A stretch of DNA of 64,000 bases, taken from contig NC_045148.1 in assembly GCF_008831285.2 (NCBI RefSeq), positions 16,470,802 through 16,534,801 on the forward strand. Reading direction: 5' to 3'. This document shows, piece by piece, positions 1 to 12,169 of this stretch (position 1 is its first letter; every line of letters begins with the position of its first letter). Source of the stretch: Nymphaea colorata (lineage: Eukaryota > Streptophyta > Magnoliopsida > Nymphaeales > Nymphaeaceae). The notes under the pieces were generated by a model, which was not told the DNA's origin, made no database searches, and saw only the letters and a list, made by a program, of their open reading frames with translations. Position numbers and translations under genes: made by a program.

Positions 1-754
1 TGAATTGTCTGTGCTGTTTCTTTCATGGTAGCTTTGTGTTCGCCAGAGGTGAGTTTCTGGTTTTCCTTCTTTCTTTTTTTTTCAGGATCGCAGGCGGTGT
101 TTCGAGTCTTCTCCTACGATTGACTCCGTTCCCAATTGGATGGAGTGGTGCTTCTATCCCTTCAAGGGAAAGTTTGTTTCTTCTGTTTTCTGGCTTGGTT
201 GTGGGGCGGTGGTTCAGTCCCCAAGGCAACCTTTGCTAGGAGTAAAGGTTTGGAATGAAGTTTCCAGAAACTTTATTCTGGAAAAGTGAAGTCGCCTACT
301 TCCAGGCCAAGTCTAGCCCAAAGATTAAGGATTCTTGTCGGTATGCTAGTTGTAAGCCATATCCGGCGATAATCAACGACTCTAACTTTTTTGTCTCACA
401 TTGTTTCTCAACGATCATTTGTATAAGCTGACAACTTTTGATTTTCTGTTTGCAGTCAGGTTCCTGGAAGAAACTAAAGTTTCAGAATTCGTGAAATCTT
501 TTTGGATAAGAGCTTCAGAAGATGTGGCAGACTTGCCCTGTTAGATGGGAATTGTGTTTGGCAGGAGATGTTTCTAAGAAATCCTTAATTAGCTAAGTTG
601 AGTTACTAATAGATTCAAGGACAGAGGCCTATGCTGCTATGCAATTCATTTTGGTTAATTTGGATCATCTTCAATCACATTTGTGGCTTGAGATTTTCTC
701 AAGCTCTTTAAATAAATACTTCATAGCCTCATTTAACGGCATATAAAACTATAA
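1..754 (+). other. Upstream region and probable 5' UTR of the CorA-like gene
   Basis: No convincing coding exon is visible. A pyrimidine-rich tract ending in AG at 454-455 looks like a 3' splice site, so this stretch probably holds a 5' UTR exon and intron of the gene that starts at 755. A further coding exon upstream of the window cannot be excluded. Confidence 0.4.
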
Positions 755-3700
755 ATGAGTGACGGAACCGAGGAAGTAGAAATAATGAATGCAAGGATTG
801 AGAATGTCAAAAACCAAGCTCACAAAGAGCCTTCAAATGGACATGAACTTTGGGTAGATGGACTTCTTTGTGCTTTTGAGTACATTCGGCCGCGAGGTAA
901 GGCAAATTACACAAAATCAGGCTCGAAGATGCACCTCATCAAACACCCCCGGAGTCAAGAACTGGACAACCAAAACCAGCAGCCTGCAGCTTGTGACGAT
1001 GGTCCTATTGAAAAGGATGAAAGTGCATACAATTATGTTCAAGAACTAGATGAAATAAACCAACAGTCTGCCGCCTATCGGTATGCTCTTTTTGAAGGTA
1101 GTGAAGGTACTAACGAGTATGTTTGGCGCAATAGTCAAGCCATCGGAAATGTTTCGGATAATCATTGGGTTCCAATTGGATGGGAAAGAATTTCTGAACT
1201 TGTCAGATCCGTGCAAGTTGATCAAGACAGGTTTACACGAACAATAGACATGAGTGCCGAGGATGAGGATCTCACAGTTGCAGATATTGCAGCTCCTTAC
1301 TGGGAAAAACCAGCTGGTCCTACGTGGTGGTGTCATGTCATTCCAACTCATCCAAATGTCGATTCATGGTTACGAAATGCACAATGGTTGCATCCTGCAA
1401 TTAGTACTGCTTTAAGAGATGAAAGTCGTCTGATCAGCGAGCGAATGAAACACCTGTACTATGAGGTTATCTTTGAGCTCTTTTTAGTGCCTACAGCTTC
1501 CCGATTTTCAGATTTTGCTTGTCTAATTTGTTGCCTGTCTATTTCCAAACGAGTGAATTGTATTTTGTTTCATAGAAGCTCCAGTCTTCCTATAGCGAGC
1601 TCTTTAAATTTCCATGTGTTTATCCTGTTTATCTGCTTATGTGCACCATGTCGGTCATTCTCCTTTACTCATTTTCTGGCCTTTAGCATGTTCAGGCTTC
1701 ATGTTTGTGTTGCATATTTTGGCAACTCCTGTATCTCTGACTTAGACAGCTTACAAACTTCTTGTTTATCCTTTGATATATATGTTCACTTCCAGAGCAA
1801 GATATAATTGTGTTTCATAAATGGTCTGGTATATTTTCTGTTTTCATTTCTTAGCCAGTGGATGGTGAATCTTGCATAGGTTCCAGTCAGAGTTGCTGGT
1901 GGGTTATTGTTTGAACTCCTTGGCCAGTCAGTAGGGGATCCCTTCTCCTATGAGGATGATATTCCAATTGTTCTTCGATCATGGCAAGCCCAAAATTTTT
2001 TGCTCACAGCATTACATGTCAAGGGAGTCTCATCACATATCAATGTCTTAGGAATTACTGAAGTTCAGGTACTTCATTTTGGATGATTCGCTGGATACTA
2101 CTTTTCCTTTATGGATGGGTATACCATCTATTTCAATCTACTTTTCCTTTATGGATGGGTATACCGTCTATTTCAATCTAGAAAACTAGAAGTCTACTTA
2201 GTTCTGCACATTGACGTTCTTCAGGATCTTCTTCTTGCTGGTGGTACTAAATCTCCAAAGTCAGCTCATGAATTAATTGCATGTTTGGCCAGTCGCCTTA
2301 CCAGATGGGATGATAGGTACATGTTTTTTTTGTGCTTCTACTTGAATAGATTTTCTATGAACCGTTCTGATGGCTGAAAATGTGCATGTGGAAATTAATC
2401 ATCAGTAAGATATCAATGTGCATGTGGGAATTCATCATCAGTAAGGTATCATCATTGACAGATGCTGAATGACTTCTCCAAGAGTCCAAATTTTAGAAAA
2501 GTGAAAAGTTGATTGATCATCAGTCTAGTTTATTTCATATGTGGCATTGTATAATCTCTTGGAGTTGAAATGTTTTAAGAATGAAGAAGAAAAAAATAGT
2601 TGAACGTCAGATTTGAAAAGCATTGATTCCACCTTGATCTTGAGTAACAGGAGTGTCATTTAATAACTTTTATGTTTACTAACACATAAGCCTTGCTTGG
2701 TTAGCTTTGCCTCGTAAATCACCACATGGTGTAATTTCTATTCTGTCAGTCAAAAGTAGCAGGAAGCTGTGAGGAATAAATTTATCCTGTCATGTGTTGG
2801 AGTTTGTGGTGTCTGCATGCCATTATAAGGATGAGTGAATGATTTTTTCACGTGCAAGTTTATAGATTTAGTATCATCATCCTCAATGACCCTCAATGAC
2901 CTTGGAGGTCATGGATGGACATCTCACGTGTGATGTCATTATTAAGGGCAAATCTTTATCATTTCTGTATTACCACTACGATCACCTTGCTGGTTAGTGT
3001 TGGCGTTTGGGAAAAGGACTCTCAAAAGGATTTAAAATGACAGCTATTATTCACTCATATTTGTTGAACTTTTCAATGCTAGTAACATTAACATTCAAAT
3101 TCTAAGAGAGATGCTGGATCCAAGCTTCTAAACGGGGAATATAAAAGAGTTTTTTGGCACCTCCACATCAGGTCTTCTGCAAACTATGCACCAAAATTCA
3201 GCAATACTTCTCCCGTGGGATATAAGGCAAAAATAGTTTTAGGTCCGTAAGTTCCAAATTCAAAGGTAAGCTTTTTAGTTTTTAAGTCGATGCATATTAT
3301 TACCATAAAGAAATAAGGTTTCTGAGTTCAGACTTTTAACGAGTACAATACAATGCCATATTTATTTTGAACTGCTAGGGATACCAAAAGCTACAAAAAG
3401 CTTTTAGGTTAGTATATCAGATGTTTCTCTTTGTTAATTTAAGCCCTATCTGTGTATTTCTGCCGTGGTTTTATAAGAGATTTGCCAACATTATGCTTTT
3501 TTCATGATCTTTGCTCAAGGTTGTTTCGCAAGTACATATTTGGAGCATCAGATGAGGTGGAGTTAAAGTTTGTGAACAGGTAAACCTTCATGTGCATAGG
3601 CTCCAGCTTCAATTTCTTTGGTTTCTTCCATGTATTATGAGTTCTGGACCAATATGATAATGTTTGCTCCACAGTGTGGGCAGAGAGTCCTCTCACACTT

Positions 3701-5644
3701 GTCCTGGTCGGAAACAGTGTCCCAGAATGGGCCACAACTTCCTGGAACATTGTTGGATGTTCGAACTGGACGTTTCCATTCCACTCATTTCAGGAACAGG
3801 AATCAAACAACTTCTGAGCGTACCATTTTCTTTCTTTTTCGAATTGAAGACTTAAAGATAGGGTGTTAGAATCAGCTTGGCTTTGTGGGGCCTGGTTCTG
3901 AATCCTTCATGGGAACTATGATTTATTTAACTTAAATCTTGCTCAGTTTTCCCCTTTGCAACCTATATTACTAGACACCTGTCTAAGCGAATAAAGATGC
4001 ATTTGTTGGCAGGAGAAACAATGAAGATCTAAACCTGATGAGCATGATTCTAAATCAAGAAATTAGAAGGTTGGCTACTCAGGTACATATCACCAAATTT
4101 AGTGTGACAAGTTGCTCAAATTTTGCTGGCCGTTGGCTCATCGTACCTTGGATAAGCTCTTTTGACTTGTTATTTGACCATTGTTTATGCAGGATATGGC
4201 TAACGAATGCCAACATGTTCCCTTTCATGCATATTCTTTCTGTCTATTTGAGTTTTGAAAGTTAAGCACAAATAAGCTCACGTAGTAGCGCATGTTCCCT
4301 TCCGTTCATATTCTCTCTGTCAATTTGAGTTTTTAAAGTTATGCACAAATAAGCTCGTCTAGCAGTAACCTAGGAAGAATGGATTAATCGGTATAAAGTT
4401 ACTTAGAGATTGGAGATGAAAGAAAGCTTTTCTGAATAAACTATGCCTAGCATGATCCTCGTATTAATCTAGAGGCTGAAGATTTTTCGCAAGTTCTTGA
4501 TACCAAGTTCTGTAAATGGTCATTCTTGTTAAGACTGGAACATCATAGGTTATCCGAGTGAAATGGTCGCTGCATGCAAGGGAGGAAATAATTTTCGAGC
4601 TACTTCAGCTTTTACGAGGCTATGCAACAAAAGTTGTGCTAGAAGAGATAAGAAAGAGTACCAGAGCAATGATAGAGGAGCAAGAAGCGGTTCGAGCTCG
4701 TCTCTTCACAATTCAAGATGTCATGCAGAGCAACGTTAGAGCATGGCTGCAGGTGATTATCAGCCATTGTACAAATGCCGCCATTTTTTTTAAAACGTGT
4801 CGTTAAAAATGGAAAAGTGGAGAAAACGAGAAAAACACGAAAAGAATAGCAGTATTTTGAAAAATAATAAAAAAAATAAATTATTTATATTTTTCGAAGA
4901 ACAACGTGTTTTGATATAACTTTTTCTTAAGTTTATTTAACATTTCAATAATTATTTTGACTTTTTATTAATGTTTTTGTAAGAAAATTAAAAGAAAATT
5001 TTAATTTCATAATTGTTTTTATTCTTTTAAATTCCCAAGACGAAAAAACGAAATGACTTTTTTAATATATGAGAAAAATGTTGCTGAATAAAGCCCGAAA
5101 ACAATGTTTAATGAGTGGTATGATCTTCTCAAAATTGTATTCCCGCAGTATGTTTGCACTTACAGTGCAAAGACAATCTAAATTTTTGTTGCGTTCCTAG
5201 TTGTAATTTCTTTATCATGAATGTAGATTGATATTTCTTGTCCAGGACAAAAGCATCCGGATCACGCATAATTTGGCTGTTTTTGGAGGCTGTGGACTCG
5301 TGCTCTCAATCATCACTGGGCTCTTTGGAGTAAACCTGGATGGGATACCAGGAGGCAGTTCAACACCCTATGCATTTGGTCTGTTCTCTGCCATTGTTTT
5401 CCTAACAGGCGCCATCTTGATTGGGCTTGGAATGTTATATCTCGGGTTAAGGAGGCCGGTGACAGAGGAAGAAATTAACGTGAGGAAATTAGAGCTTCAA
5501 GATCTGGTTAAAGCATTCCAACATGATGCAGAGGCTCATGCCAAAGTAAGGCAAGAACCAAACTCCACGAGTAGGCATCACCTCCCACCTACAGCTGCTG
5601 ATTTGCTGCCACATGATGCCGATTACATTCTCATTGAGCAATGA
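755..5644 (+). CDS. CorA-like magnesium transporter family protein
   Basis: Predicted integral membrane divalent-cation transporter of the CorA/MIT superfamily, in the plant CorA-like subgroup (Arabidopsis At1g29820 type) rather than the MRS2 type. Exons 755-1465, 1880-2068, 2225-2316, 3520-3579, 4013-4082, 4549-4752 and 5246-5644 join in phase with GT-AG borders and give 574 aa. The long hydrophilic N-terminal part and helical region (to about residue 450) precede two C-terminal membrane segments, about 453-470 and 486-512. The signature after the first one reads GLFGVNLDG, so the usual GMN is GVN (residues 470-472). The acidic, His-rich tail ends at ILIEQ. The start is the first in-frame ATG of exon 1. 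Function comes from family membership; the GVN variant leaves the ion preference open. Confidence 0.85.
2101..2180 (+). repeat. 40-bp tandem duplication in CorA-gene intron 2
   Basis: Two copies, 2101-2140 and 2141-2180, differ at one base (ataccATC versus ataccGTC). They lie between coding exons 2 and 3. Confidence 0.9.
2379..2450 (+). repeat. 36-bp tandem duplication in CorA-gene intron 3
   Basis: Copies at 2379-2414 and 2415-2450 share aatgtgcatgtgg and atcatcagtaag with a few substitutions. Confidence 0.85.
4214..4362 (+). repeat. 77-bp tandem duplication in CorA-gene intron 5
   Basis: Copies at 4214-4290 and 4291-4362 share catgttccct, ttcatattct-like text and gcacaaataagctc. They have diverged by about ten percent plus small indels. 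Confidence 0.85.
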
Positions 5645-5718
5645 TTTTTTTCTGCAGAAAGATCAGCAACACCTGTGTATGTATGCATGGAACTCTCTCT
5701 ATTTTGTCTTGGTAATCT

Positions 5719-5724
5719 AATAAA
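5719..5724 (+). terminator. Likely poly(A) signal of the CorA-like gene
   Basis: AATAAA lies 75 bases after the TGA stop, in a T-rich context. This is a usual position for a plant near-upstream element. Confidence 0.5.
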
Positions 5725-6407
5725 GCACTTTGTTGCATATGGCAGTATTTAAGATACCATGCAAACACGCATATCCGCACACAAACAAGGCACTTAAGTA
5801 ATCTGTCTTAAATGGAGAAGCACTGGTCCAAGCGCTCTTTCTCCACCCAAATCAACAAATATCGTCAAGAATTTTCTATTTACTAGAAAACGCTTCCCAC
5901 GAGATCAATTTGAGAGAAGCAATAGTTTTTTATTTTGCTAAATTCGTTCTGCAAACGAGAATTGATCTTATCCATTATCAAAATACATTTATGAAGAGTG
6001 CTTAACTGCATTCCTGTCTTCTGGATAAAAAGAAAAAATTCTTCTACAGATCACGGTTAGCCTGTGTCTCGTCTACAAAAGGGAGACACAGTACTCATTT
6101 GAAGGTAAACAAACTGAAACAATACACCATAATATATCAACCCTACCTCCATCTGAACCCATACTTCACCTCAAAAAAGAAAAGCAGAAGGAGGAAATAA
6201 ACCGGTGGAGAAAATAAGCGGTTGACTCAACATATATCAGAATGGTTTCAACATGCTGGTAGATTGAAAATGCAATACTCTACAAAACTGAAAACATTCT
6301 CTAGCTTCAACAACAGCCTTGAAGAAACAAGTTGAAAAGAAAAGCAGGATACGTGTTCCACCAGGACCAATTATTGGTCAGACCTTGTGAAAGCTGGCAC
6401 AGGAAAA
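5725..6407. other. Intergenic spacer between convergent genes
   Basis: The 3' UTR of the L20 gene (minus strand) probably occupies the right half. No further gene is seen. Confidence 0.5.
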
Positions 6408-9017
6408 TCATGCTTCCACGCCTACTTTCTTGGGGAGCTTGTTTCCAGGAAATGCATTTCGAGAGATGTCTACGAGCGCCTTAAAGCTGTATGGCTCGTG
6501 CATTGATAGTTCAGATAACACTTTTCTGTTTAGCTGGATGTTCTCCTTAATCAATCCATGGATGAAAGTGCTATAATTAACCTGTATACAAAAGAACAGT
6601 GTCAACATTGTATAACACGTGCACACACACACACACATACAGATCGACTGTTCAATTTTCTACTGGCATGTGACTTAAGTGGATATATATCACAACTAAG
6701 ATCATTCTCAAACAATCGACACAAAATTCATACTATAAAGATCAGGTTTATGCTTCCGTTGTCTTGGCTCAACCTAGCGGTATGCTTCTTGAGCAGGTGT
6801 GGCTGCGCCCTAGTGAGTTTTCAGACACAATTGATAGCATCAGAACATGCACAAGGAAAAGGAACAAAAAAGTAGAATCTGATGAACAGTCGGCATTAGT
6901 CGTTACGAAGCCAAGCTCAATAATTCTCATACAGCACCAGAGTAACCTTAGTATACCATGAACTCAAATAATATTGAAAAATAAAGAAACATAACAAACA
7001 GGCAACTTCAGGTGCTAGCTCAGATATCCGACATTCACATTCAATTAATCACCCCAATGGCAATAAGGACATAGAAACATAGGAACCATTTCTTTGTTGT
7101 CGATATCAGAAAGAGGGAAACAGAAACAGGAAATTGGTCTTAAAGCTTACATGTTTTTGTAAACTTTGCTGTTACTAACAGCTCTTTTATTGTTAGGGCC
7201 AAGCGACCAAAATAACCTAAAATCCCAAGGAACGCAAGGGTTCCCAAATATTATGTCCATAGTTGAGAAACCATAGGCCACTGATGTCCTAAAAGAAATG
7301 CACCAAAACAAAGGCATTCAGCCCTTCATTCAACAGTTCTCAACAGACATAGAGTTCAAGACCAAAGGAAGAAAAGGAAATGGAAAAAACAGACAGAAGC
7401 CAAGTTGTTAAATGCTGGATTATTATCAAAGTGCTCCTGAAACAGCAAAAGCCAAGAGAAGAAAAGTCATCAAATTCATCTACACCCTTCAAATTATACT
7501 TCCCCGACAACAGGTCTATTGCATGTCCAAATGTTTGCTCTTGCAACAGAAAAAAGGATTAACCAGCCCTAACGTAGGACCAAGGCTCACGTTAGTCCAG
7601 GCTCTCCCTTTTATAACTCTCCATTACGCCATTTTATGAGATAATAAGTAGATGGAGAAAGAGCAGATACACCATTTCCTTCTTTTAGCCTCCACCTCAT
7701 GATTTAATGTATATGTGTGTGTGTGTTCGATATCTACATCGATATCAGTGTCCTTGCAACACAGCAGCTAGTGACAATGACCTTTGGGCTGCTAGAATAA
7801 GTTTGAGATGAATTGCATGACTTTGGGTTTAAGAGCACTAATCAGAGGAACAATAAAATTTAGTTACATCCTTCTGAGCTTATGCTATTCTTAAATGCTT
7901 CTCAGTTTCTTTCAGTTATTTTAATAGGACAATAAGATTCTAGAATTTGACATGTATCATCAGCAAGACCTATTCGGCATGGGACAAGTTTGGTTAATGA
8001 AGCATTCAAGTATGAATCATCACCAGAGTATATTAGGTACCCAAAATAACTTGTGGGATCAACTTTTCCTTTTCAGAGCAAAAGACTACAACTGCATTGA
8101 ATCATGTCTGTCAGATTCTTGAAGTAACAGAATAGCAATTAAGAACAGGTCTGTTGGGTCGTTCGACCAATTTTTCCAATTTAGCTCACAATGTAACAGG
8201 AAATTAGACCAGAGGAAGTAAGTACTAAGTAGATGATTACCTTATCCTCTTATACATTCTTTTGATATTTCCCTTTTAACTCCTGGGTGTAGAGCCTTGC
8301 TGAATGCGCTAGTCCTTTTAATCACAACTAATTAAACCCCAACCCCATCCTCTCAGCTCTCACTCCTATACGATCATCAATATCTTGATCTTGCAATCTA
8401 AATATCTCAGATTATGTTCGTGATTCAGACGAGTGACTTTAATGCTCAACATTCTCATTCATGTCTATGCAAATACTCCACGAAGGCACTAAAATCTTCA
8501 ATTCTTCAAACCAACAAACGAACACCAGATCCCAGCTTACACGTAAAAGTCCAAGTAAAAATTCAAAACCTACCCATTCCCGCACCAGACCAGTCATAGA
8601 AGACCATAAATGAGAACCCAAAATATTTACAGTTTCGACCATAAAAAATCGAAATTTATTTAACGACAAGCATGATCCTGCAAGTTACGGATTCACCACG
8701 GGATGGACACGAATTTAAGCAATCAAAGGCTAGATACGTAAACATACATTAGAAATGCAAACCCATGAAAAGCTAAAATATAAGAGGATTCAAGATTCAG
8801 AAGAAAAGTAAAACAAAAGGGACAGTGATACCCCGTGCAAGCGGGTGCCGGCGTTGATTCTCTCAATCCAGAGGGACCTCATGTCCCTCTTCTTGTTCCT
8901 ACGATCTCTGTAGGAGTACTGCAGGGCCTTTTCTACCCTCTCCCTCGCTATGCGTATGCAGTTCTTCGCTCTTCCCCTGAACCCCTTGGCGAGCTTGAAG
9001 ATCTTGTCCTTGTTCAT
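6408..9017 (-). CDS. RPL20: Bacterial-type ribosomal protein L20 (bL20), nuclear-encoded, organellar
   Basis: Large-subunit ribosomal protein of the bL20 family, which binds 23S-type rRNA early in 50S assembly. Exon 1 (9017-8832) encodes the basic helix with [19 protein letters not shown] and WIERINAG. Exon 2 (6581-6408) starts [10 protein letters not shown] and contains [10 protein letters not shown] and FKALVD. The join is phase 0 (CACGGG/GTATC, CAG/GTTAAT) and gives 119 aa, a normal length. It resembles the Arabidopsis nuclear mitochondrial-type L20. The start chosen is Met at 9017, because family members begin MNK. An in-frame Met at 9083 would add 22 residues, eight of them Arg. The 2.25 kb intron is long for so small a protein. 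Confidence 0.93.
6582..8831 (-). other. Intron of the L20 gene
   Basis: A 2.25 kb intron with a short CA repeat at about 6621-6640 and otherwise unremarkable AT-rich sequence. The open frames inside it have no recognisable content. Confidence 0.8.
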
Positions 9018-9105
9018 CTTCTTCCTCCTCCTCCGAATCCAGGGCACCACACCGAACTTCCTCCTCGGCCGAAGCCGGGGCACGACCCCGACAAAGGGTT
9101 TTTAC

Positions 9106-9342
9106 TAAAGGGTGGGCGTCGGGCCGGGCCCGGGCCCGATAGGCCGGCCCGGTAGGCCCGTTTAGGATTTTAAAAAATATATATTTTTTAATTTTTTTTT
9201 GTTTTTATAATGTATATTTATTATTGATAAATATATTTTATAATTTAAAAAATATTTTATAATTAAAAAATTATTTTTTATTTTTAAACGGGCTGTGCTG
9301 ACCCGACGGGCCAAATCGGGCCGGCCCGATACCCACCTTTTA
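9106..9342. repeat. Fold-back element A: GC-rich arms, AT-rich core
   Basis: The left end (9106-9127, TAAAGGGTGGGCGTCGGGCC) and the reverse complement of the right end (9321-9342, TAAAAGGTGGGTATCGGGCC) match over about 22 bases with three differences. Inside are further GGGCCGGGCC-type palindromes, and the core (about 9170-9285) is almost pure A/T. It lies about 90 bp upstream of the L20 start codon. No transposase and no clear target duplication are visible. Confidence 0.75.
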
Positions 9343-9370
9343 TAAATTTGAGGATCCGAATAACAGCTGA

Positions 9371-9553
9371 TTACAGGGTGGGCTGAATCCACCACACAAC
9401 ACCGTTCACCAGCAATGGAAAATGTGAATTTGCAAAAAGTAAACCATGGTAACTGCTGCCGATGGTGATGATATGCGTGTCTTCTTCACCATGAGCAACT
9501 GGTATGGAATAGGCATAGACCTGGACATAAGTGGTCAAATCTGCTTTAAACAT
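9371..9553 (-). pseudogene. Possible F-box-associated-domain fragment
   Basis: An open 60-codon stretch reads YVQVYAYSIPV near its start and FPLLVNGVVWWI near its end. This resembles the 'veVYsL ... vNGalhW' pattern of plant F-box-associated domains. No F-box and no rest of the gene are present. Recognition is by eye only and weak. It abuts the inverted repeat at the LINE edge. Confidence 0.3.
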
Positions 9554-9626
9554 AATTTCTCATGGGCGTTGCTCAAAACATATAATATGAAAGTGTGTTT
9601 AACGCAGATTTGACCACTTATGTCCA
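9522..9626. repeat. Inverted repeat, 31-bp arms, 43-bp spacer
   Basis: The left arm 9522-9552 and right arm 9596-9626 are reverse complements with one mismatch (TGGACATAAGTGGTCAAATC and on). The F-box-like scrap and the LINE reading frame therefore start with the same peptide, F-K/N-ADLTTYV, in opposite directions. The arms flank the 5' boundary of the LINE. Confidence 0.88.
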
Positions 9627-9629
9627 CTT

Positions 9630-11991
9630 ATGCCCCCAATTAGATGTAATTGATCTGGTTCACGTCTTCTTGTCTCCTACGTGGATATCATGCATTTTCA
9701 AGGACAAGAACACTGGAATACTCTTTTCTGCAATTGGGGTGTATCTAGATATTGATTTCAGGCGTAGAAAGTGGCAATTACTTGACGTGCAGCAAATTAT
9801 CATGTCCTTTGAGGAGCCTCTCGTCTGTCTTGGAGATTTCAATGGTGTTAGTGGGGCTGTCGAGAAATCTGGCAACCCTCCTGCTCAGTTGGCTTGTATG
9901 GCCTTTGCAAATTTTATCAATAGTTGCAACCTAACAGAAATTTCTAACCCCGACATCAAGTATACTTGGACTAACAACCGTATGGGCCTTGCCAATGTTA
10001 TGAGCAAGATTGACCACTGCTTTGTCTCGCCTGCTTGGATCGAGCTCATGTTTAACTGCAATGACCTCATGATTCTCCCTCGCACTTGCTCTGATCATAA
10101 TCCGATTATTCTCAATGCTTATCATCGCAGAATTGGGGCTAGTGGTAGACCTTGCTTTAGATTCTATAACTTTTGGATGGAAGAAATTGAATGTCAGAAC
10201 ATCATTAAGGACTGCTGGCGTCAGTCAAATCAGGGTTGTCGACTTATCAGGATTTTAAAGAAACTTGAGTTAGTCCAAACCACAGTGTCCTCTTGGGCGA
10301 AGAGGTATGGGAGAGGCTTTGAAACTAAGATCAACGATCTCAAAAATGACATGTTGCGGGTGCAAATTGAGGTGGAGAATGGCAATCTGAATGCTACACA
10401 GAAGGAAACTGAATACCGAGAGCAACTAAGCCATATTCTTCTAATGGAAGAGATCTATTGGAGACAAAAGAGCAGAATTAAATGGCTCAAAGATGGTGAT
10501 GCCAATACCAAGTTTTTCCATGAGTCAGTCAAGAGCAAAAGACGCAGAAATAAAATTAATGCAATCACAGTGGATGGACAAAAACTTGAAGAGGAGGAAG
10601 ACATCTGCAAGGCCTTTCATGATCACTTAAGCCACCTACAAAGTAGAGGCAATGAAACAGGGCGTTCGTCTTGCAAGACGCGGGAAGGGATAACAGTCAT
10701 TGCAGCAGAGAATGTCAGCTTATTAGCCCCTATCTCTGAAGAGGAAATCATTTGGGCGATTAAGGGTGCCGACCCTGACTCTGCGCCTGGCCCTGATGGT
10801 TTCCCAAACAAGTTCTACATTCAAAACTGGGATATTGTTAAAGAAGACATCCAAGTTTATATAAGAGATTTTTTTGCTCATGGTAGGCTGGTTCGCAAGG
10901 TCAACCGTACACATATCGTCGTCATTCCTAAGATTCCAGGTGATCATAATATTGAGAATTTTAGGCCCATCTCGCTCTGCAACAGCACCACCAAATTCTT
11001 GAGTCGTATCATGGTCAGGAGAATGAGACCTATCTTATGTCGTATTATTGATGTGAACCAAAATGCCTTCTTAGCAGGAAGATGCATCCAAGACAGTATT
11101 TTGTTAGCTCAGGAACTGATCCACTCTATGGAAGCTAGGAAGAGCAAGTCACTTTGCATGAAAATTGACTTCAGCAAGGCCTACGACAGAGTGTCTTGGG
11201 AGTTCTTGGAGAATGCCATGCAAGTGTTGGGCTTTGACGTCATTTGGATACAAAAAGTGATGACTTTAGTTAGAACTGTCAGTATGACAGTAGTCTTGAA
11301 TGGCAAGGAAGGAAATTGGTTTTTTCCTCAAAGGGGTTTAAGACAGGGTGACCCTTTGTCTCCGTACCTTTTCCTCATTGTCGCTGAGATGTTCACGAGA
11401 AGCCTGAAGCATGTCATTAACAATAAGCAAGTTAAACTGCCCACGATAGGTAAAGACAGGTCTGACATTGATTCTCTGTTTTATGCTGATGACTTGATCA
11501 TGTTCGTAGCCTATCACATGAAGTCATTGAAGACCATCAAGGGTATCCTTCAAGAACTGGAAAACTGCTCAGGGCTCAAAGTAAACAAAGATAAAAGCAC
11601 TATCATTGGGATCAACACCAGCCCGGTAGAGCTTAGCAAGGCTGCTCGAATTATGGAGTGGCAAGATGGGCAACTCCCCTTTAAATATCTTGGAGTACCT
11701 CTTCAAAACAAACGGTTGGTAGAAAATCAATGTTCTGGATTGTTGCTTAAAATTGATCAGAAATTGGGCAGCTGGAAGAACAAATTGCTGTTTTATGCAG
11801 GCAGAATTTGCTTAATCAGGTATGTCTTATCCACTATCCCCTCTTACATAAGCATGGTATATAAACTGCCTCTTAAATTTATGCAAAAAGTCGAAAGCCT
11901 GTGTGCTAACTTCCTCTGGGGTAGCAATAATAACATAAACAAAACACATTTGGTTAAATGGAATCAACTTTGCTTACCGAAGAGCAAATGA
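9630..11991 (+). pseudogene. LINE ORF2 part 1: endonuclease C-half and reverse transcriptase
   Basis: About 785 codons remain open. The frame has no real ATG at its left edge, so it is a truncated body and not an intact ORF. Endonuclease residues (LGDFN, SDHNP) and the RT YADD are intact, so damage at the ends and not in the active site disables it. It ends at a TGA, after which the same frame continues with LINE-like text (GVGMRRIKD) to about 12168. Confidence 0.9.
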
Positions 11992-12169
11992 GGAGTTGGC
12001 ATGAGAAGGATCAAGGACACTAATACAGCAAATCTTGCCTATCTAGCCTGTAGAGCGCTTAGCACCAACAACATTTGGGCAGTTTATGTTAGAAAGAAAT
12101 ACCTCAAGGAACATGGTTTGTGGCATGCTCTGTCTTTCACTAAAAGTTCTAACATTGGAAAGATATAGT

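Noticed and set aside
8835-9155. Plus-strand open frame antisense to L20 exon 1
   Set aside because: It is the complement of a clearly coding exon; its length comes from GC-rich codon constraints on the other strand.
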